Shown here one piece after another: positions 40,306 to 48,893 of a stretch of 64,000 nucleotides of DNA (position 1 is the stretch's first letter; every line of letters starts with the position of its first letter). Source of the DNA: Rhodovulum adriaticum (GTDB lineage: Bacteria; Pseudomonadota; Alphaproteobacteria; Rhodobacterales; Rhodobacteraceae); assembly GCF_004345735.1 (NCBI RefSeq), contig NZ_SLXL01000002.1:124001-188000 (forward strand), given 5' to 3'. The position numbers and the translations under genes were made by a program. Below the pieces are notes generated by a model. It was not told where the DNA came from. It searched no databases and saw nothing but the letters and a program-made list of their open reading frames with translations.

Positions 40306-40572
40306 TCAACTCATCCCCAACGCTTCCTTGTAGAGGGCGATCACCGCCTCCTGCTCGGCGATGTCGTCCTTGTCGCGCTTGCGCAGCGAGATGATCGAGC
40401 GCATCGCCTTGGTGTCGTAACCGCGGCCCTTGGCCTCGGCATAGACCTCCTTGATCTGCTCGGCGATGTCCTTCTTTTCCTGCTCCAGCCGCTCGATCCG
40501 CTCCACGAACTGGCGCAATTCACCGGCGGTGACCTTGTAGCTGTCCGGCGCGGCGGTCTCGTCGTCCTGCAT
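40306..40572 (-). CDS. gapR: GapR-like nucleoid protein (DUF2312)
   Basis: The 88-residue coiled-coil protein matches the DUF2312 family throughout: ELRQFVERIERLEQEKKDIA, EQIKEVYAEAKGRGYDTKAM and RSIISLRKRDKDDIAEQEAV. Caulobacter GapR clamps over-twisted DNA ahead of replication forks and polymerases and stimulates topoisomerases. The ATG at 40572 has AGGGGC upstream; the longer frame is not used. It is close to cckA and a methylase on the same strand. Confidence 0.92.
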   Translation of the reverse strand: MQDDETAAPDSYKVTAGELRQFVERIERLEQEKKDIAEQIKEVYAEAKGRGYDTKAMRSIISLRKRDKDDIAEQEAVIALYKEALGMS

Positions 40573-40718
40573 CCTGCCCCTCCTGGTCTGGTGCCCGCCC
40601 GCCAGGCGCGGCGGGGGCGGCATCTGACCTAGCGCCCCGCCCGCGCGCCCGCAAGCCCCGCCTTGCGCGCCCTGCCCCGATCGACTAGGCCCCGGGAAAC
40701 ACCGCCACGGAGTGTACA

Positions 40719-40934
40719 ATGGAAATGCTGATCTGGGCCGGTGCGGCCATCTCGCTGCTGGGGCTGGTATGGCTGGTCCGCTGTATCCTGCAAATCCTCG
40801 CCGCCCGCCGGGCCAACCTGGCAGAGGACGCCTTGCGCGCCCGCCTGCAAAGCGCTGTGACCCAGAACATGGCCGCCCTGGGGCTGTCGGCCCTGGGGCT
40901 GATGATGGTCGTGATCGGCATCATGCTGGGCTGA
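40719..40934 (+). CDS. 71-residue two-helix membrane protein
   Basis: The protein has membrane helices at about residues 2-26 (MLIWAGAAISLLGLVWLVRC) and 50-70 (MAALGLSALGLMMVVIGIML) joined by a charged loop (RRANLAEDALRARLQ). GGAG lies 8 bases before the ATG. It is divergent from gapR and convergent with the next gene. Similar small proteins are common in the group and uncharacterised; no function is proposed. Confidence 0.75.
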   Translation: MEMLIWAGAAISLLGLVWLVRCILQILAARRANLAEDALRARLQSAVTQNMAALGLSALGLMMVVIGIMLG

Positions 40935-40971
40935 GCGGTCCCACCCGCCGAAACGGGCGGCGGTCGCGCCC

Positions 40972-41184
40972 TCAGACCGGCATGTTGTCGTACAGATCGT
41001 CCGAGTCGTCATCCTCAAGCTGCTTTTCCAGCTTCAGGATGTCCTCGGGCACCGGCATGCCCAGACCGCGCAGCTCGGCGATTTTCTCGCGCAGCTCTTC
41101 CCGCAGGACGTGGCGATCCTCTGGCCGTTTCTCGATCTCTTCCAGGATCAGCGCGATCCCTGCCTTGAGTTGTTCGAACGCCAT
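40972..41184 (-). CDS. Conserved-type hypothetical protein, 70 residues, helical
   Basis: AFEQLKAGIALILEEIEKRP, then VLREELREKIAELRGLGMPV and LKLEKQLEDDDSDDLYDNMP: an all-helical, highly charged protein with an acidic C-terminus and no cysteine or membrane segment. GGGAGGG precedes the ATG at 41184, which I prefer over the longer frame. I do not recognise a characterised family. It lies downstream of the DksA-like gene on the same strand. Confidence 0.72.
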   Translation of the reverse strand: MAFEQLKAGIALILEEIEKRPEDRHVLREELREKIAELRGLGMPVPEDILKLEKQLEDDDSDDLYDNMPV

Positions 41185-41213
41185 CGCGCCCTCCCTTTCC
41201 ATCGGCCTTTTTT

Positions 41214-41444
41214 CTAGCGGCGTGTGCCCGCCCCGCGATTGGGGCGGTCGGCAGCGGCAACAGGCGTTTCCGCCCATGGGCTGCCGGCCTTGGCGCGGCG
41301 GCTCAGGCCCTGATTGACTTGCGATACAACGGTTCCAGAGGACAGCAAGGCCTCAATCCGGGCGCGGATGGCCTCCCGGCTCTCTGCCGGCGCGGCATGT
41401 CCTCGACCTATCAGGCCGGAACGGGATCGGCTCGACTCCATCAT
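41214..41444 (-). CDS. Doubtful 76-residue ORF between DksA-like gene and the 70-residue gene
   Basis: The frame starts with two Met codons (MESSRSRSGLIGRGHAAPAE) and ends 29 bp before the next gene's start. Residues 27-45 (REAIRARIEALLSSGTVVSQ) could form a helix. Third-position GC is lower than in neighbours and no good ribosome-binding site is visible; it may be a decayed gene or non-coding. Confidence 0.35.
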   Translation of the reverse strand: MMESSRSRSGLIGRGHAAPAESREAIRARIEALLSSGTVVSQVNQGLSRRAKAGSPWAETPVAAADRPNRGAGTRR

Positions 41445-41468
41445 GGCAGCGAATCCATACAGCACGCG

Positions 41469-41786
41469 TCAGCCGGCGCAATTGCGGCAAAATGGCGTGG
41501 CCGGCACGATATCCAGCCGGTCCTGCGCGATTTCCGCCCCACAACGCATGCAATAACCGTAGCTGCCATCCTCGATTCGCGCCAGCGCAGAGCGAATCTG
41601 CTGCACCTCGGCCAGGCCCGACTGGCCCATGCCCTCCAGCACCTCGTCTTCCTCGCGCTCGGTGGCCAATTCCTGCCAGTCGCGGGACTGGTGCGTGTCC
41701 AGTTCGTCGCCGATCGCTTGCAGCCGCGTATCCAGTTCCGACAGCCGCTTGAGAAGCTGTCGTTTCCTGTCTTCCACCGACGCCAT
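41469..41786 (-). CDS. TraR/DksA family zinc-finger protein
   Basis: A 105-residue protein with an N-terminal coiled coil (about 5-70) and a four-cysteine zinc finger: Cys79 and Cys82 (YCMRCGAEI), Cys100 and Cys103 (FCRNCAG). These proteins enter the RNA polymerase secondary channel; short DksA-like forms may act without ppGpp. The coiled-coil tip residues differ from E. coli DksA so potentiation of ppGpp is uncertain. Start at 41786 chosen for GGAGG upstream. Confidence 0.87.
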   Translation of the reverse strand: MASVEDRKRQLLKRLSELDTRLQAIGDELDTHQSRDWQELATEREEDEVLEGMGQSGLAEVQQIRSALARIEDGSYGYCMRCGAEIAQDRLDIVPATPFCRNCAG

Positions 41787-41959
41787 TGCAGCCTCCATCC
41801 AGACGATCTGGCCAGACTTGCATGCGCGCGCTTGCGCCGCCTTGACCCACATCAACCCCCTGTAAACGTTGCCATTGCAACAAGCCTGGCTTTGCGCCTA
41901 TCGTGGCATCGCCCGGTCGGCCCGACCGGGAGTGTTCCCATCCCAAACACGGACCCGTG

Positions 41960-42406
41960 ATGACACCCGACACCGCCCTGCCGCCCATGGCGCACCTGAC
42001 CGAGGATTTCGCCACCGGGCCGCAACCGGCCGCCGAAGAGCTGGCAGCCCTTGCCGCCGCCGGGTTCCGCACGGTGATCTGCAACCGCCCCGATGACGAG
42101 GTCCCCCCGGGCGAGCGCGCCGCCGACATGGCGGCGGCTGCCCGCGCCGCAGGGCTGGAATTCGCCCAGGCAATCGTGCCGCACGGCCCCATTCCCCACA
42201 CCGCGCTGGAGGCCGAGAAAGGCGCCCTCACCCTGCCGGGGCCGCATTTCGCCTATTGCGCCGCAGGGGTGCGCGCCGCCCTGATCTGGGCCTTTGCCGA
42301 GGCCGGGCGCCGCCCCACCGGCGAAATCGTGGCCGCACTGTCCAATGCCGGGCTGCACATGCCCGGGCTGCGCCGCCAGATAGAGGCGCTGGCCGAACAA
42401 GGCTGA
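41960..42406 (+). CDS. TIGR01244/DUF442 family phosphatase-like protein
   Basis: The 148-residue protein resembles the dual-specificity-phosphatase-like domain found alone or fused to sulfide-related beta-lactamase-fold hydrolases. Seen: LTEDFATGPQPAAEELAALA, FRTVICNRPDDEVPPGER and the active-site loop YCAAGVRAALIW, a C-x4-R loop (commonly CRSGTR in the family). The role in sulfur or phosphate chemistry is not settled. The start is uncertain: Met at 41960 or nine codons later (MAHLTED). Confidence 0.8.
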   Translation: MTPDTALPPMAHLTEDFATGPQPAAEELAALAAAGFRTVICNRPDDEVPPGERAADMAAAARAAGLEFAQAIVPHGPIPHTALEAEKGALTLPGPHFAYCAAGVRAALIWAFAEAGRRPTGEIVAALSNAGLHMPGLRRQIEALAEQG

Positions 42407-42458
42407 CCCGCCCCCAACGCGCGCTTGCGACCCGCGCGCGGCTGGGGCAACAAGGGGC

Positions 42459-43826
42459 ATGGCCAAACCCACCGCCACCTTTACCTGCACCGCCTGCGGC
42501 GCGCGTCACAAGAAATGGGCCGGCCAGTGCGAGGCCTGCGGCGCCTGGAACACCATCCAGGAAGAGGCGCCGCTTGCTGCCGGACCCTCAGCGAAAAGCC
42601 TTGGGGGGGCACGCGGGCGGATGATCCCGCTGGCAGACCTCGGCACGGCCGAACCCGAACCGCCCCGCGCCGCCAGCGGCTTGGCCGAACTCGACCGGGT
42701 GCTGGGCGGCGGGTTGGTCCCGGCCTCGGCGATCCTGGTTGGCGGCGACCCCGGCATCGGCAAGTCCACGCTGCTGTTGCAGGCGGCGGCCAGTTTCGCC
42801 CGCAAGGGGCTGAAATGCCTCTATATTTCTGGCGAAGAGGCCAGCGCCCAGGTGCGCATGCGCGCGCATCGGCTGGGGCTGGCTGATGCGCCGGTCAAGC
42901 TGGCCACCGAAACCAGCCTGCGCGACATCCTGACCACGCTGGATGCCGAACGCCCCGATTTGGCAATCATCGACTCGATCCAGACGATGTGGGCCGACAC
43001 GGTGGACAGCGCCCCCGGCTCCGTGTCGCAGGTGCGCGCCGCCGCGCATGAACTGACCAGCTTTGCCAAGCGGCGCGGCAGCGCGGTCATGCTGGTGGGC
43101 CATGTCACCAAGGAGGGCCAGATCGCCGGCCCCCGCGTGGTGGAACACATGGTCGACACGGTGCTGTATTTCGAGGGCGAGCGCGGCCACCAGTTTCGCA
43201 TCCTGCGCGCGGTCAAGAACCGCTTCGGCCCGGCCGACGAAATCGGCGTTTTCGAAATGACCGGCGCCGGGCTGGCCGAAGTTGCAAACCCCTCGGCGCT
43301 GTTCCTGTCCGAACGGGACAACCCCGCCCCCGGTGCCGCGGTCTTTGCCGGAATCGAGGGCACCCGCCCGGTTCTGACCGAAATCCAGGCCTTGGTCGCG
43401 CCCTCGCCCCTGGCCACGCCGCGGCGTACGGTGGTTGGGCTGGACGCCGGGCGGCTGGCCACCACCCTCGCCGTGCTTGAGGCCCGCTGCGGCATTCCCT
43501 TCGCGGGCTTCGATGTCTTCTTGAATGTGGCTGGCGGCATGAAGGTCACAGAACCCGCCGCCGACCTGGCGGTGGCCGCCGCCCTGCTCAGCGCGCGCGA
43601 AGATGCCGCGCTGCCCGCCGATTGCGTGGTTTTTGGGGAAATATCGCTGTCCGGCGCGCTTCGCCCTGTCGGACAGACCGAAAACCGGTTGAAAGAGGCC
43701 CGGAAACTTGGTTTTTCATCCGCGATCGCACCCGCGCGCAGCAAGCCGGGCGCGCCCGCGGGCATGACGGTCCGGCAAATCGCCGACCTGACCGCCTTTG
43801 TGGGTGAAATGTTCGGCGCCGGCTAG
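42459..43826 (+). CDS. radA: DNA repair protein RadA
   Basis: A 455-residue RecA-like branch-migration helicase. The N-terminal C4 zinc finger (Cys10, 13, 24, 27 in FTCTACGARHKKW and CEACGAW), Walker A GGDPGIGKSTLL near 96-107, the RadA-specific KNRFG motif (VKNRFGPADEIGVFE) and the C-terminal Lon-protease-like domain (GGMKVTEPAADLAVAAALLS) are all present. Normal length. Confidence 0.96.
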   Translation: MAKPTATFTCTACGARHKKWAGQCEACGAWNTIQEEAPLAAGPSAKSLGGARGRMIPLADLGTAEPEPPRAASGLAELDRVLGGGLVPASAILVGGDPGIGKSTLLLQAAASFARKGLKCLYISGEEASAQVRMRAHRLGLADAPVKLATETSLRDILTTLDAERPDLAIIDSIQTMWADTVDSAPGSVSQVRAAAHELTSFAKRRGSAVMLVGHVTKEGQIAGPRVVEHMVDTVLYFEGERGHQFRILRAVKNRFGPADEIGVFEMTGAGLAEVANPSALFLSERDNPAPGAAVFAGIEGTRPVLTEIQALVAPSPLATPRRTVVGLDAGRLATTLAVLEARCGIPFAGFDVFLNVAGGMKVTEPAADLAVAAALLSAREDAALPADCVVFGEISLSGALRPVGQTENRLKEARKLGFSSAIAPARSKPGAPAGMTVRQIADLTAFVGEMFGAG

Positions 43827-43847
43827 CAAACCCCGGAGGGACCAGCC

Positions 43848-44408
43848 ATGGAAGGATTCACCGCCATCGACGGGATCGTGGCCGCGGTCATCGTGGTTTC
43901 GGGCATATTGGCCTATTCCCGCGGTTTCGTGCGCGAGGCCATGGCCATCCTGGGATGGATCGTCGCCGCGGTGGTCGCCTTCACCTTTGCCGCGCAGGCG
44001 GAACCGTTGATGCAGGAAATCCCGATGCTGGGCGATTTCCTGGCCGATTCCTGTCAGTTGTCGATCATCGCGGCCTTTGCGGCGGTGTTCGCGCTGGCGC
44101 TGGTGGTGATGTCGATCTTTACCCCGCTGATGTCGAGCATCGTGCAGGGCACGCTGCTGCGCGGGCTGGACCAGGGCGCGGGTTTCCTGTTCGGCGCGCT
44201 GCGCGGGCTGGCGCTGGTGGCGCTGGCCTTCTTTGTCTACGACACGGTGAACCCGACCCAGGACATCCCGATGGTCGATAATTCGCAATCGGCCGCCATC
44301 TTTGAACGGGTCACCGAGCGGATCCGCGAACAGGACCCGGACAAGGCCTGGGGCTGGCTGACGGGATACTACGAAAAGCTAGTGGGCCATTGCGACGCGC
44401 CCGAGTGA
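43848..44408 (+). CDS. CvpA family membrane protein
   Basis: A 186-residue protein with four membrane helices, AIDGIVAAVIVVSGILAYSR at the N-terminus, GFVREAMAILGWIVAAVVAF next, and GLDQGAGFLFGALRGLALVA, all typical of CvpA. In many bacteria cvpA sits next to purF, as here (purF starts 94 bp later); the family is linked to envelope homeostasis and colicin V production. GGAGGG precedes the ATG. Confidence 0.92.
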   Translation: MEGFTAIDGIVAAVIVVSGILAYSRGFVREAMAILGWIVAAVVAFTFAAQAEPLMQEIPMLGDFLADSCQLSIIAAFAAVFALALVVMSIFTPLMSSIVQGTLLRGLDQGAGFLFGALRGLALVALAFFVYDTVNPTQDIPMVDNSQSAAIFERVTERIREQDPDKAWGWLTGYYEKLVGHCDAPE

Positions 44409-44502
44409 CGGCACCCTCTTTGTGATCCTTTCGTGACAGCCCCGCCGCAAGGCACTAGAGAGGGGCCAAACCCGACAATCTGGATTCGGAGTGCCGCGGC
44501 CC

Positions 44503-45969
44503 ATGCCCCAGATGCCCCTCGCCCATCCCTTTGACGATGACAAGCTGCGCGAAGAGTGCGGCGTATTCGGCGTAATCGGTGTGACCGATGCCGCCAATTT
44601 CGTGGCCCTCGGGCTGCACGCATTGCAACATCGCGGGCAAGAGGCCGGCGGCATCGTCAGCTACGATCCCGCGACCGGCTTCAACTCGGCCCGGCGCTTC
44701 GGCTATGTGCGCGACAACTTTACCAAGGCCAGCCTGATGGAAACCCTGCCCGGCCAGTTGGCCATCGGGCATGTGCGCTATTCGACTGCCGGGTCCAAGG
44801 GCCAGACCGCCATCCGCGACGTGCAGCCCTTCTTTGGCGAGTTTTCCATGGGGGGCGCGGCGCTGGCCCATAACGGCAACATCACCAATGCCGAGGCCCT
44901 GCGGCGCGAGTTGATCGACCACGGCTCGATCTTCCAAAGCTCATCCGACAGCGAATGCATCATTCACCTGATGGCGCGCTCCTTCCAGAAGACCATTCCC
45001 GAACGGATGAAGGACGCCCTGCGCCGGGTCGAGGGGGCCTTTTCCGTCGTGGCCATGACCCGCACCAAACTGATCGGCGTGCGCGACCCGCTGGGCGTGC
45101 GCCCGCTGGTGCTGGGCCGGGCGGGCGACGGCTGGGCGCTGAGTTCGGAAACCTGCGCGCTGGACATCATCGGCGCCGAGTTCGAGCGCGAGATCGAGCC
45201 GGGCGAGATGGTGGTCATCTCCGCCGAGAACGGGGTGGAAAGCTTTCGCCCCTTCCGCCAGGCCGCCTCGCGCTTCTGCATCTTCGAGCATGTCTATTTC
45301 TCGCGCCCCGATTCCATTCTGCATGGCCGCTCGGTCTATGAAACCCGCCGCCAGATCGGCGTGGAACTGGCCCGCGAGGCCCCGGTAGAGGCCGACCTGG
45401 TCTGCCCGGTGCCCGACAGCGGCACGCCTGCGGCGATCGGCTTTTCCCATGAAAGCGGCATTCCCTACGGCATGGGGATCATCCGCAACCAGTATGTCGG
45501 GCGCACCTTCATCGAACCGACCGAACAGATCCGCAACATGGGCGTCCGGCTGAAACTGAACGTCAACCGCGCCCTGATCGCGGGCAAGCGGGTGGTGCTG
45601 GTCGATGACAGCGTGGTGCGCGGCACCACCAGCCAGAAGATCCGCGAGATGATCCTGGATGCCGGCGCCAAGGAGGTGCATTTCCGCATCGCCAGCCCGC
45701 CCACCGCCTGGCCCTGTTTTTACGGGGTGGACACGCCCGAGCGGGAAAAGCTGCTGGCCAGCCGCATGTCCGAGGAAGAGATGCGCGACCACCTGGAGGT
45801 GGACTCGCTCAGCTTCATTTCGCTCGACGGCCTGTACCGCGCCGTGGGCGAGGCCGCAGGCCGCAACCCCGGCTGCCCGCAATACTGCGACGCCTGCTTC
45901 TCTGGCGATTACCCGGTGGCGCCCAGCGACATGATCGAAAAGGGATTCGCGCTGAAGGCGGCAGGCTGA
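44503..45969 (+). CDS. purF: Amidophosphoribosyltransferase
   Basis: The 488-residue enzyme makes phosphoribosylamine from PRPP and glutamine, the first step of purine synthesis. A short propeptide precedes the N-terminal nucleophile Cys19 (EECGVFGVIG), followed by the Ntn glutaminase (GHVRYSTAGSKGQTAIRDVQ) and the PRPP-binding loop KRVVLVDDSVVRGTTSQKI. C-terminal cysteines (CPQYCDACFSGDYP) fit the Fe-S-containing type. The frame begins with GTG at 44491, but the ATG at 44503 has a GGAG at suitable distance. Confidence 0.96.
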   Translation: MPQMPLAHPFDDDKLREECGVFGVIGVTDAANFVALGLHALQHRGQEAGGIVSYDPATGFNSARRFGYVRDNFTKASLMETLPGQLAIGHVRYSTAGSKGQTAIRDVQPFFGEFSMGGAALAHNGNITNAEALRRELIDHGSIFQSSSDSECIIHLMARSFQKTIPERMKDALRRVEGAFSVVAMTRTKLIGVRDPLGVRPLVLGRAGDGWALSSETCALDIIGAEFEREIEPGEMVVISAENGVESFRPFRQAASRFCIFEHVYFSRPDSILHGRSVYETRRQIGVELAREAPVEADLVCPVPDSGTPAAIGFSHESGIPYGMGIIRNQYVGRTFIEPTEQIRNMGVRLKLNVNRALIAGKRVVLVDDSVVRGTTSQKIREMILDAGAKEVHFRIASPPTAWPCFYGVDTPEREKLLASRMSEEEMRDHLEVDSLSFISLDGLYRAVGEAAGRNPGCPQYCDACFSGDYPVAPSDMIEKGFALKAAG

Positions 45970-45972
45970 TCG

Positions 45973-46542
45973 TCAGCGCATCGGCAGGTTTCCCCATTCG
46001 AAATTGACGCCAAAGGCGTTCAGGCAGGTATCTTGGTATTTCGTGCCGGGATAGACATCCAGGATCGTCATCGTAACCCAACGCCGCGCCGGGGGCCCCG
46101 GGATCAGGATGTCGATTTCCGCAGGCGAATCCGGCAACGTCATGACATGCCGCGCACCGGCATCATTGGCGAATTCCACCGTGCGGGGACGTGCATTCGA
46201 ATAGTAGGACGTGGTCGACTTGCCATAGCCGTTCTTCAGGTAGACCATGGAAAACGGCGGCCCGCCAAAGACCTCGACCGACAGCCGCTGGCCGATGCCC
46301 AGGCCCGCCGCCCCTTCGCACCATGCGGTTCGGTCGTTGCCGTCGATCAGGTTGTCCGGCCCGTAATCGTTGCCCGCCTGCGGCCCCAGAACCGAGGACA
46401 CGCAGATCCGTTGCCCGTCGATGAACTGGGTGGCGCCCAAGCTGATGCAGCTGTCCGCCCGCACCGCCGGTGCCAGCGTCAGCGTCAGCGTCAAGACCAT
46501 GGCCGTCGCCATGCCCCACATGTGATGTGCTTGCCGTGTCAT
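45973..46542 (-). CDS. Secreted protein with discoidin-like, NADase-type glycan-binding domain
   Basis: A 189-residue protein with a signal peptide (ATAMVLTLTLTLAPAVRA-DSC). The mature part has YGPDNLIDGNDRTAWCEGAA, then RLSVEVFGGPPFSMVYLKNG and VTMTILDVYPGTKYQDTCLN, a galactose-binding-like beta-sandwich of the type annotated as NADase-type glycan-binding. Four cysteines could form two disulfides. Ligand unknown. It is convergent with purF, with only 3 bp between stops. Confidence 0.75.
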   Translation of the reverse strand: MTRQAHHMWGMATAMVLTLTLTLAPAVRADSCISLGATQFIDGQRICVSSVLGPQAGNDYGPDNLIDGNDRTAWCEGAAGLGIGQRLSVEVFGGPPFSMVYLKNGYGKSTTSYYSNARPRTVEFANDAGARHVMTLPDSPAEIDILIPGPPARRWVTMTILDVYPGTKYQDTCLNAFGVNFEWGNLPMR

Positions 46543-46680
46543 CTCAAGCCTCTCTCAGATGCGCCCGGCCCGGGCGCAATCCCAGCCTAGGACCATTTCG
46601 GCACCCGTCCCCTGACCTGCATCAATCTGCCCATCGGGACGGCCCTTGACCTTGCCCCGGTTTCGGCGCAAATCCCGCCC

Positions 46681-47346
46681 ATGACCGATCAGAAAATCGC
46701 CCTTGTGACAGGGGCCTCGCGCGGCTTTGGCGCCGCCGTGGCCGAGGAACTGGCCGCCCGCGGCTATCACGTCATCGCCGTCGCCCGCACCGAGGGCGGG
46801 CTGGAGGAGCTGGACGACCGCATCACCGCGGCCGGCGGCACCGCCACGCTGGCCCCCATGGACATCGCCGAGACTGAGGCGATGCGCCAACTGTGCCGGG
46901 GGATCTACGACCGCTGGGGCAAGCTGGACCTGTGGGTGCATACCGCGATCCAGACCATGCCCTTCAGCCCGGCCGAGCAGACCGACCTGACCTACTGGGA
47001 AAAGGCGGTTTCGGTGAACGTTCATGCAACCGGCATCCTGATCAATTTCGTGGCGCCGCTGTTGCGCGCAGCAGCGGGGGGCGGTCATGCCGTCTTTGTC
47101 GATGACGCCATGAAGGATACGCCCTTCCTGGGGACCTATTCCGCCTGCAAGGCCGCGCAGCGCGCGCTGTTCGCCGGCTGGCAGGCAGAACAGGAACGGC
47201 TGCAGGACGTGCATGTGCACAGCTTCGTGCCCGCCCCGATGCCCACCGCGCATCGCAACCGCTTCTACCCCGGCGAGGACACCAGTACGCTCGCCCGTCC
47301 CCGCGACGAGGCAGGGCGCATGGTGGATACGCTCTCACTGGGTTGA
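46681..47346 (+). CDS. SDR family oxidoreductase with incomplete catalytic tetrad
   Basis: A 221-residue Rossmann protein with the cofactor motif TGASRGFG (residues 10-17) and YSACK (Tyr153, Lys157). The usual Ser about 13 residues before the Tyr is replaced by VDD (140-142), and the NNAG motif reads VHTA. The enzyme may therefore be inactive or use another mechanism. No operon partner; it precedes surE by 74 bp on the same strand. Substrate unknown. Confidence 0.82.
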   Translation: MTDQKIALVTGASRGFGAAVAEELAARGYHVIAVARTEGGLEELDDRITAAGGTATLAPMDIAETEAMRQLCRGIYDRWGKLDLWVHTAIQTMPFSPAEQTDLTYWEKAVSVNVHATGILINFVAPLLRAAAGGGHAVFVDDAMKDTPFLGTYSACKAAQRALFAGWQAEQERLQDVHVHSFVPAPMPTAHRNRFYPGEDTSTLARPRDEAGRMVDTLSLG

Positions 47347-47420
47347 CCGCTGCGCCTGACGTGCTTTACGGCCCGCCGCCGCTCCACTATTGAGGGCGGG
47401 AACAAGGGCGGCGGGCAAGC

Positions 47421-48206
47421 ATGCGCATTCTCATCACCAATGACGACGGGATCAACGCACCGGGGCTGAAGGTGCTGGAGGCCATCGCGACCGAGGTCGC
47501 AGGCCCGGACGGCGAGGTCTGGGTCGTCGCCCCCGCCTTTGAGCAATCGGGCGTGGCGCACAAGATTTCCTACACCCACCCGATGATGATCGCGGAACTG
47601 GGGCCGCGCCGCTTTGCCGCCGAAGGCTCGCCCGCCGATTGCGTGCTGGCCGCGCTGCACGATGTCATGGGCGATACCCGGCCCGATCTGGTCCTGTCCG
47701 GCGTCAACCGGGGCAACAACGCCGCGGAAAACGTGCTGTATTCGGGCACAATCGGCGGCGCGATGGAGGCCGCCCTGCAAGGCCTGCCCGCGATCGCGCT
47801 GTCGCAATATCTGGGACCGCTGAATTTCGACGAACCCCTGCAATTCGAGGCCGCGCGCACCCACGGCGCTGCCACCGTCAAGGCGCTTTGGGATAACGGC
47901 CATTGGGACAGCGCCGATTACCGGCTGTTCTACAATGTCAATTTCCCGCCCCTGCCCGCCGACAAGGTCAAGGGGCTGCGGGTCGGCCCGCAGGGCTATC
48001 GCCGGGATGCCTCCTTCGGGGTGGAACCGCACCGCTCGCCCTCGGGGCGGAAATTCCTGTGGATCAAGGGCGGGCCGCAGAACCTGCCCACGGCGCCGGG
48101 ATCGGACGCGGCGCTGAACCTGGATGGCCATATCGCCGTGACGCCGATGCGCGCGGACCTGACCGCCCATGACCGGCTGGACGATCTGCGCATGAGGCTG
48201 GAATGA
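47421..48206 (+). CDS. surE: 5'/3'-nucleotidase SurE
   Basis: The 261-residue metal-dependent nucleotidase has the N-terminal [19 protein letters not shown] with the metal-binding Asp pair, [20 protein letters not shown] and [20 protein letters not shown]. Coupled by a 4-bp overlap (48203-48206) to pcm. The surE-pcm-LytM lipoprotein order matches surE-pcm-nlpD of other proteobacteria. Confidence 0.97.
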   Translation: MRILITNDDGINAPGLKVLEAIATEVAGPDGEVWVVAPAFEQSGVAHKISYTHPMMIAELGPRRFAAEGSPADCVLAALHDVMGDTRPDLVLSGVNRGNNAAENVLYSGTIGGAMEAALQGLPAIALSQYLGPLNFDEPLQFEAARTHGAATVKALWDNGHWDSADYRLFYNVNFPPLPADKVKGLRVGPQGYRRDASFGVEPHRSPSGRKFLWIKGGPQNLPTAPGSDAALNLDGHIAVTPMRADLTAHDRLDDLRMRLE

Positions 48207-48847
48207 CCGACAAGGCCGCCGAGCGGAAGATGCAGTTCCTCTTCGCGCTGCGCTCCAAGGGGGTGACGGACAGCCGCGTTCTGCACGCGATGGAGGAAAT
48301 CGACCGCGGCGCCTTTGTTACCGGGCTGTTCGCCGAGCGCGCCTACGAAGATATGCCGCTGCCCATCCCCTGCGGCCAGACGATCAGCCAGCCCTCTGTC
48401 GTGGGGATCATGACCCAGGCGCTGAACCCCCAGCCCCGCGACAAGGTGCTGGAGGTGGGGACCGGCTCGGGCTACCAGGCCGCCATCCTGTCGCGACTGG
48501 CGCGCCGCGTCTACACCGTGGAACGCCACCGCCGCCTGGCACAAGAGGCGCAGAAACGGTTCGAGGCCCTGGGGCTGACCAATGTCACCGCCATTGCGGC
48601 GGACGGCTCGCACGGGTTGCCGGAACAGGCCCCCTTTGATCGCATTCTTGTCACCGCCGCGGCCGAGGACCCGCCCGGACCGCTCTTGGCGCAAATGCGC
48701 ACAGGCGGTATCATGGTGCTGCCGGTCGGGCAGTCGGACGCCGTGCAAAGCCTGATCAAGGTGACACGCACCGAGACCGGGTTCGACTACGAAGAGTTGC
48801 GCCTCGTGCGCTTCGTCCCGCTGGTCGAGGGACTGGGACAGGACTGA
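48203..48847 (+). CDS. pcm: Protein-L-isoaspartate O-methyltransferase
   Basis: The 214-residue enzyme starts repair of isoaspartyl residues in aged proteins. It has [38 protein letters not shown], and the SAM motif [19 protein letters not shown]. Normal length. Part of the surE-pcm-LytM unit. Confidence 0.97.
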   Translation: MTDKAAERKMQFLFALRSKGVTDSRVLHAMEEIDRGAFVTGLFAERAYEDMPLPIPCGQTISQPSVVGIMTQALNPQPRDKVLEVGTGSGYQAAILSRLARRVYTVERHRRLAQEAQKRFEALGLTNVTAIAADGSHGLPEQAPFDRILVTAAAEDPPGPLLAQMRTGGIMVLPVGQSDAVQSLIKVTRTETGFDYEELRLVRFVPLVEGLGQD

Positions 48848-48893
48848 ACGAGAGGGGCCGCGCAACGGTCCCCGAAACGCGAGGTATCGAGCC

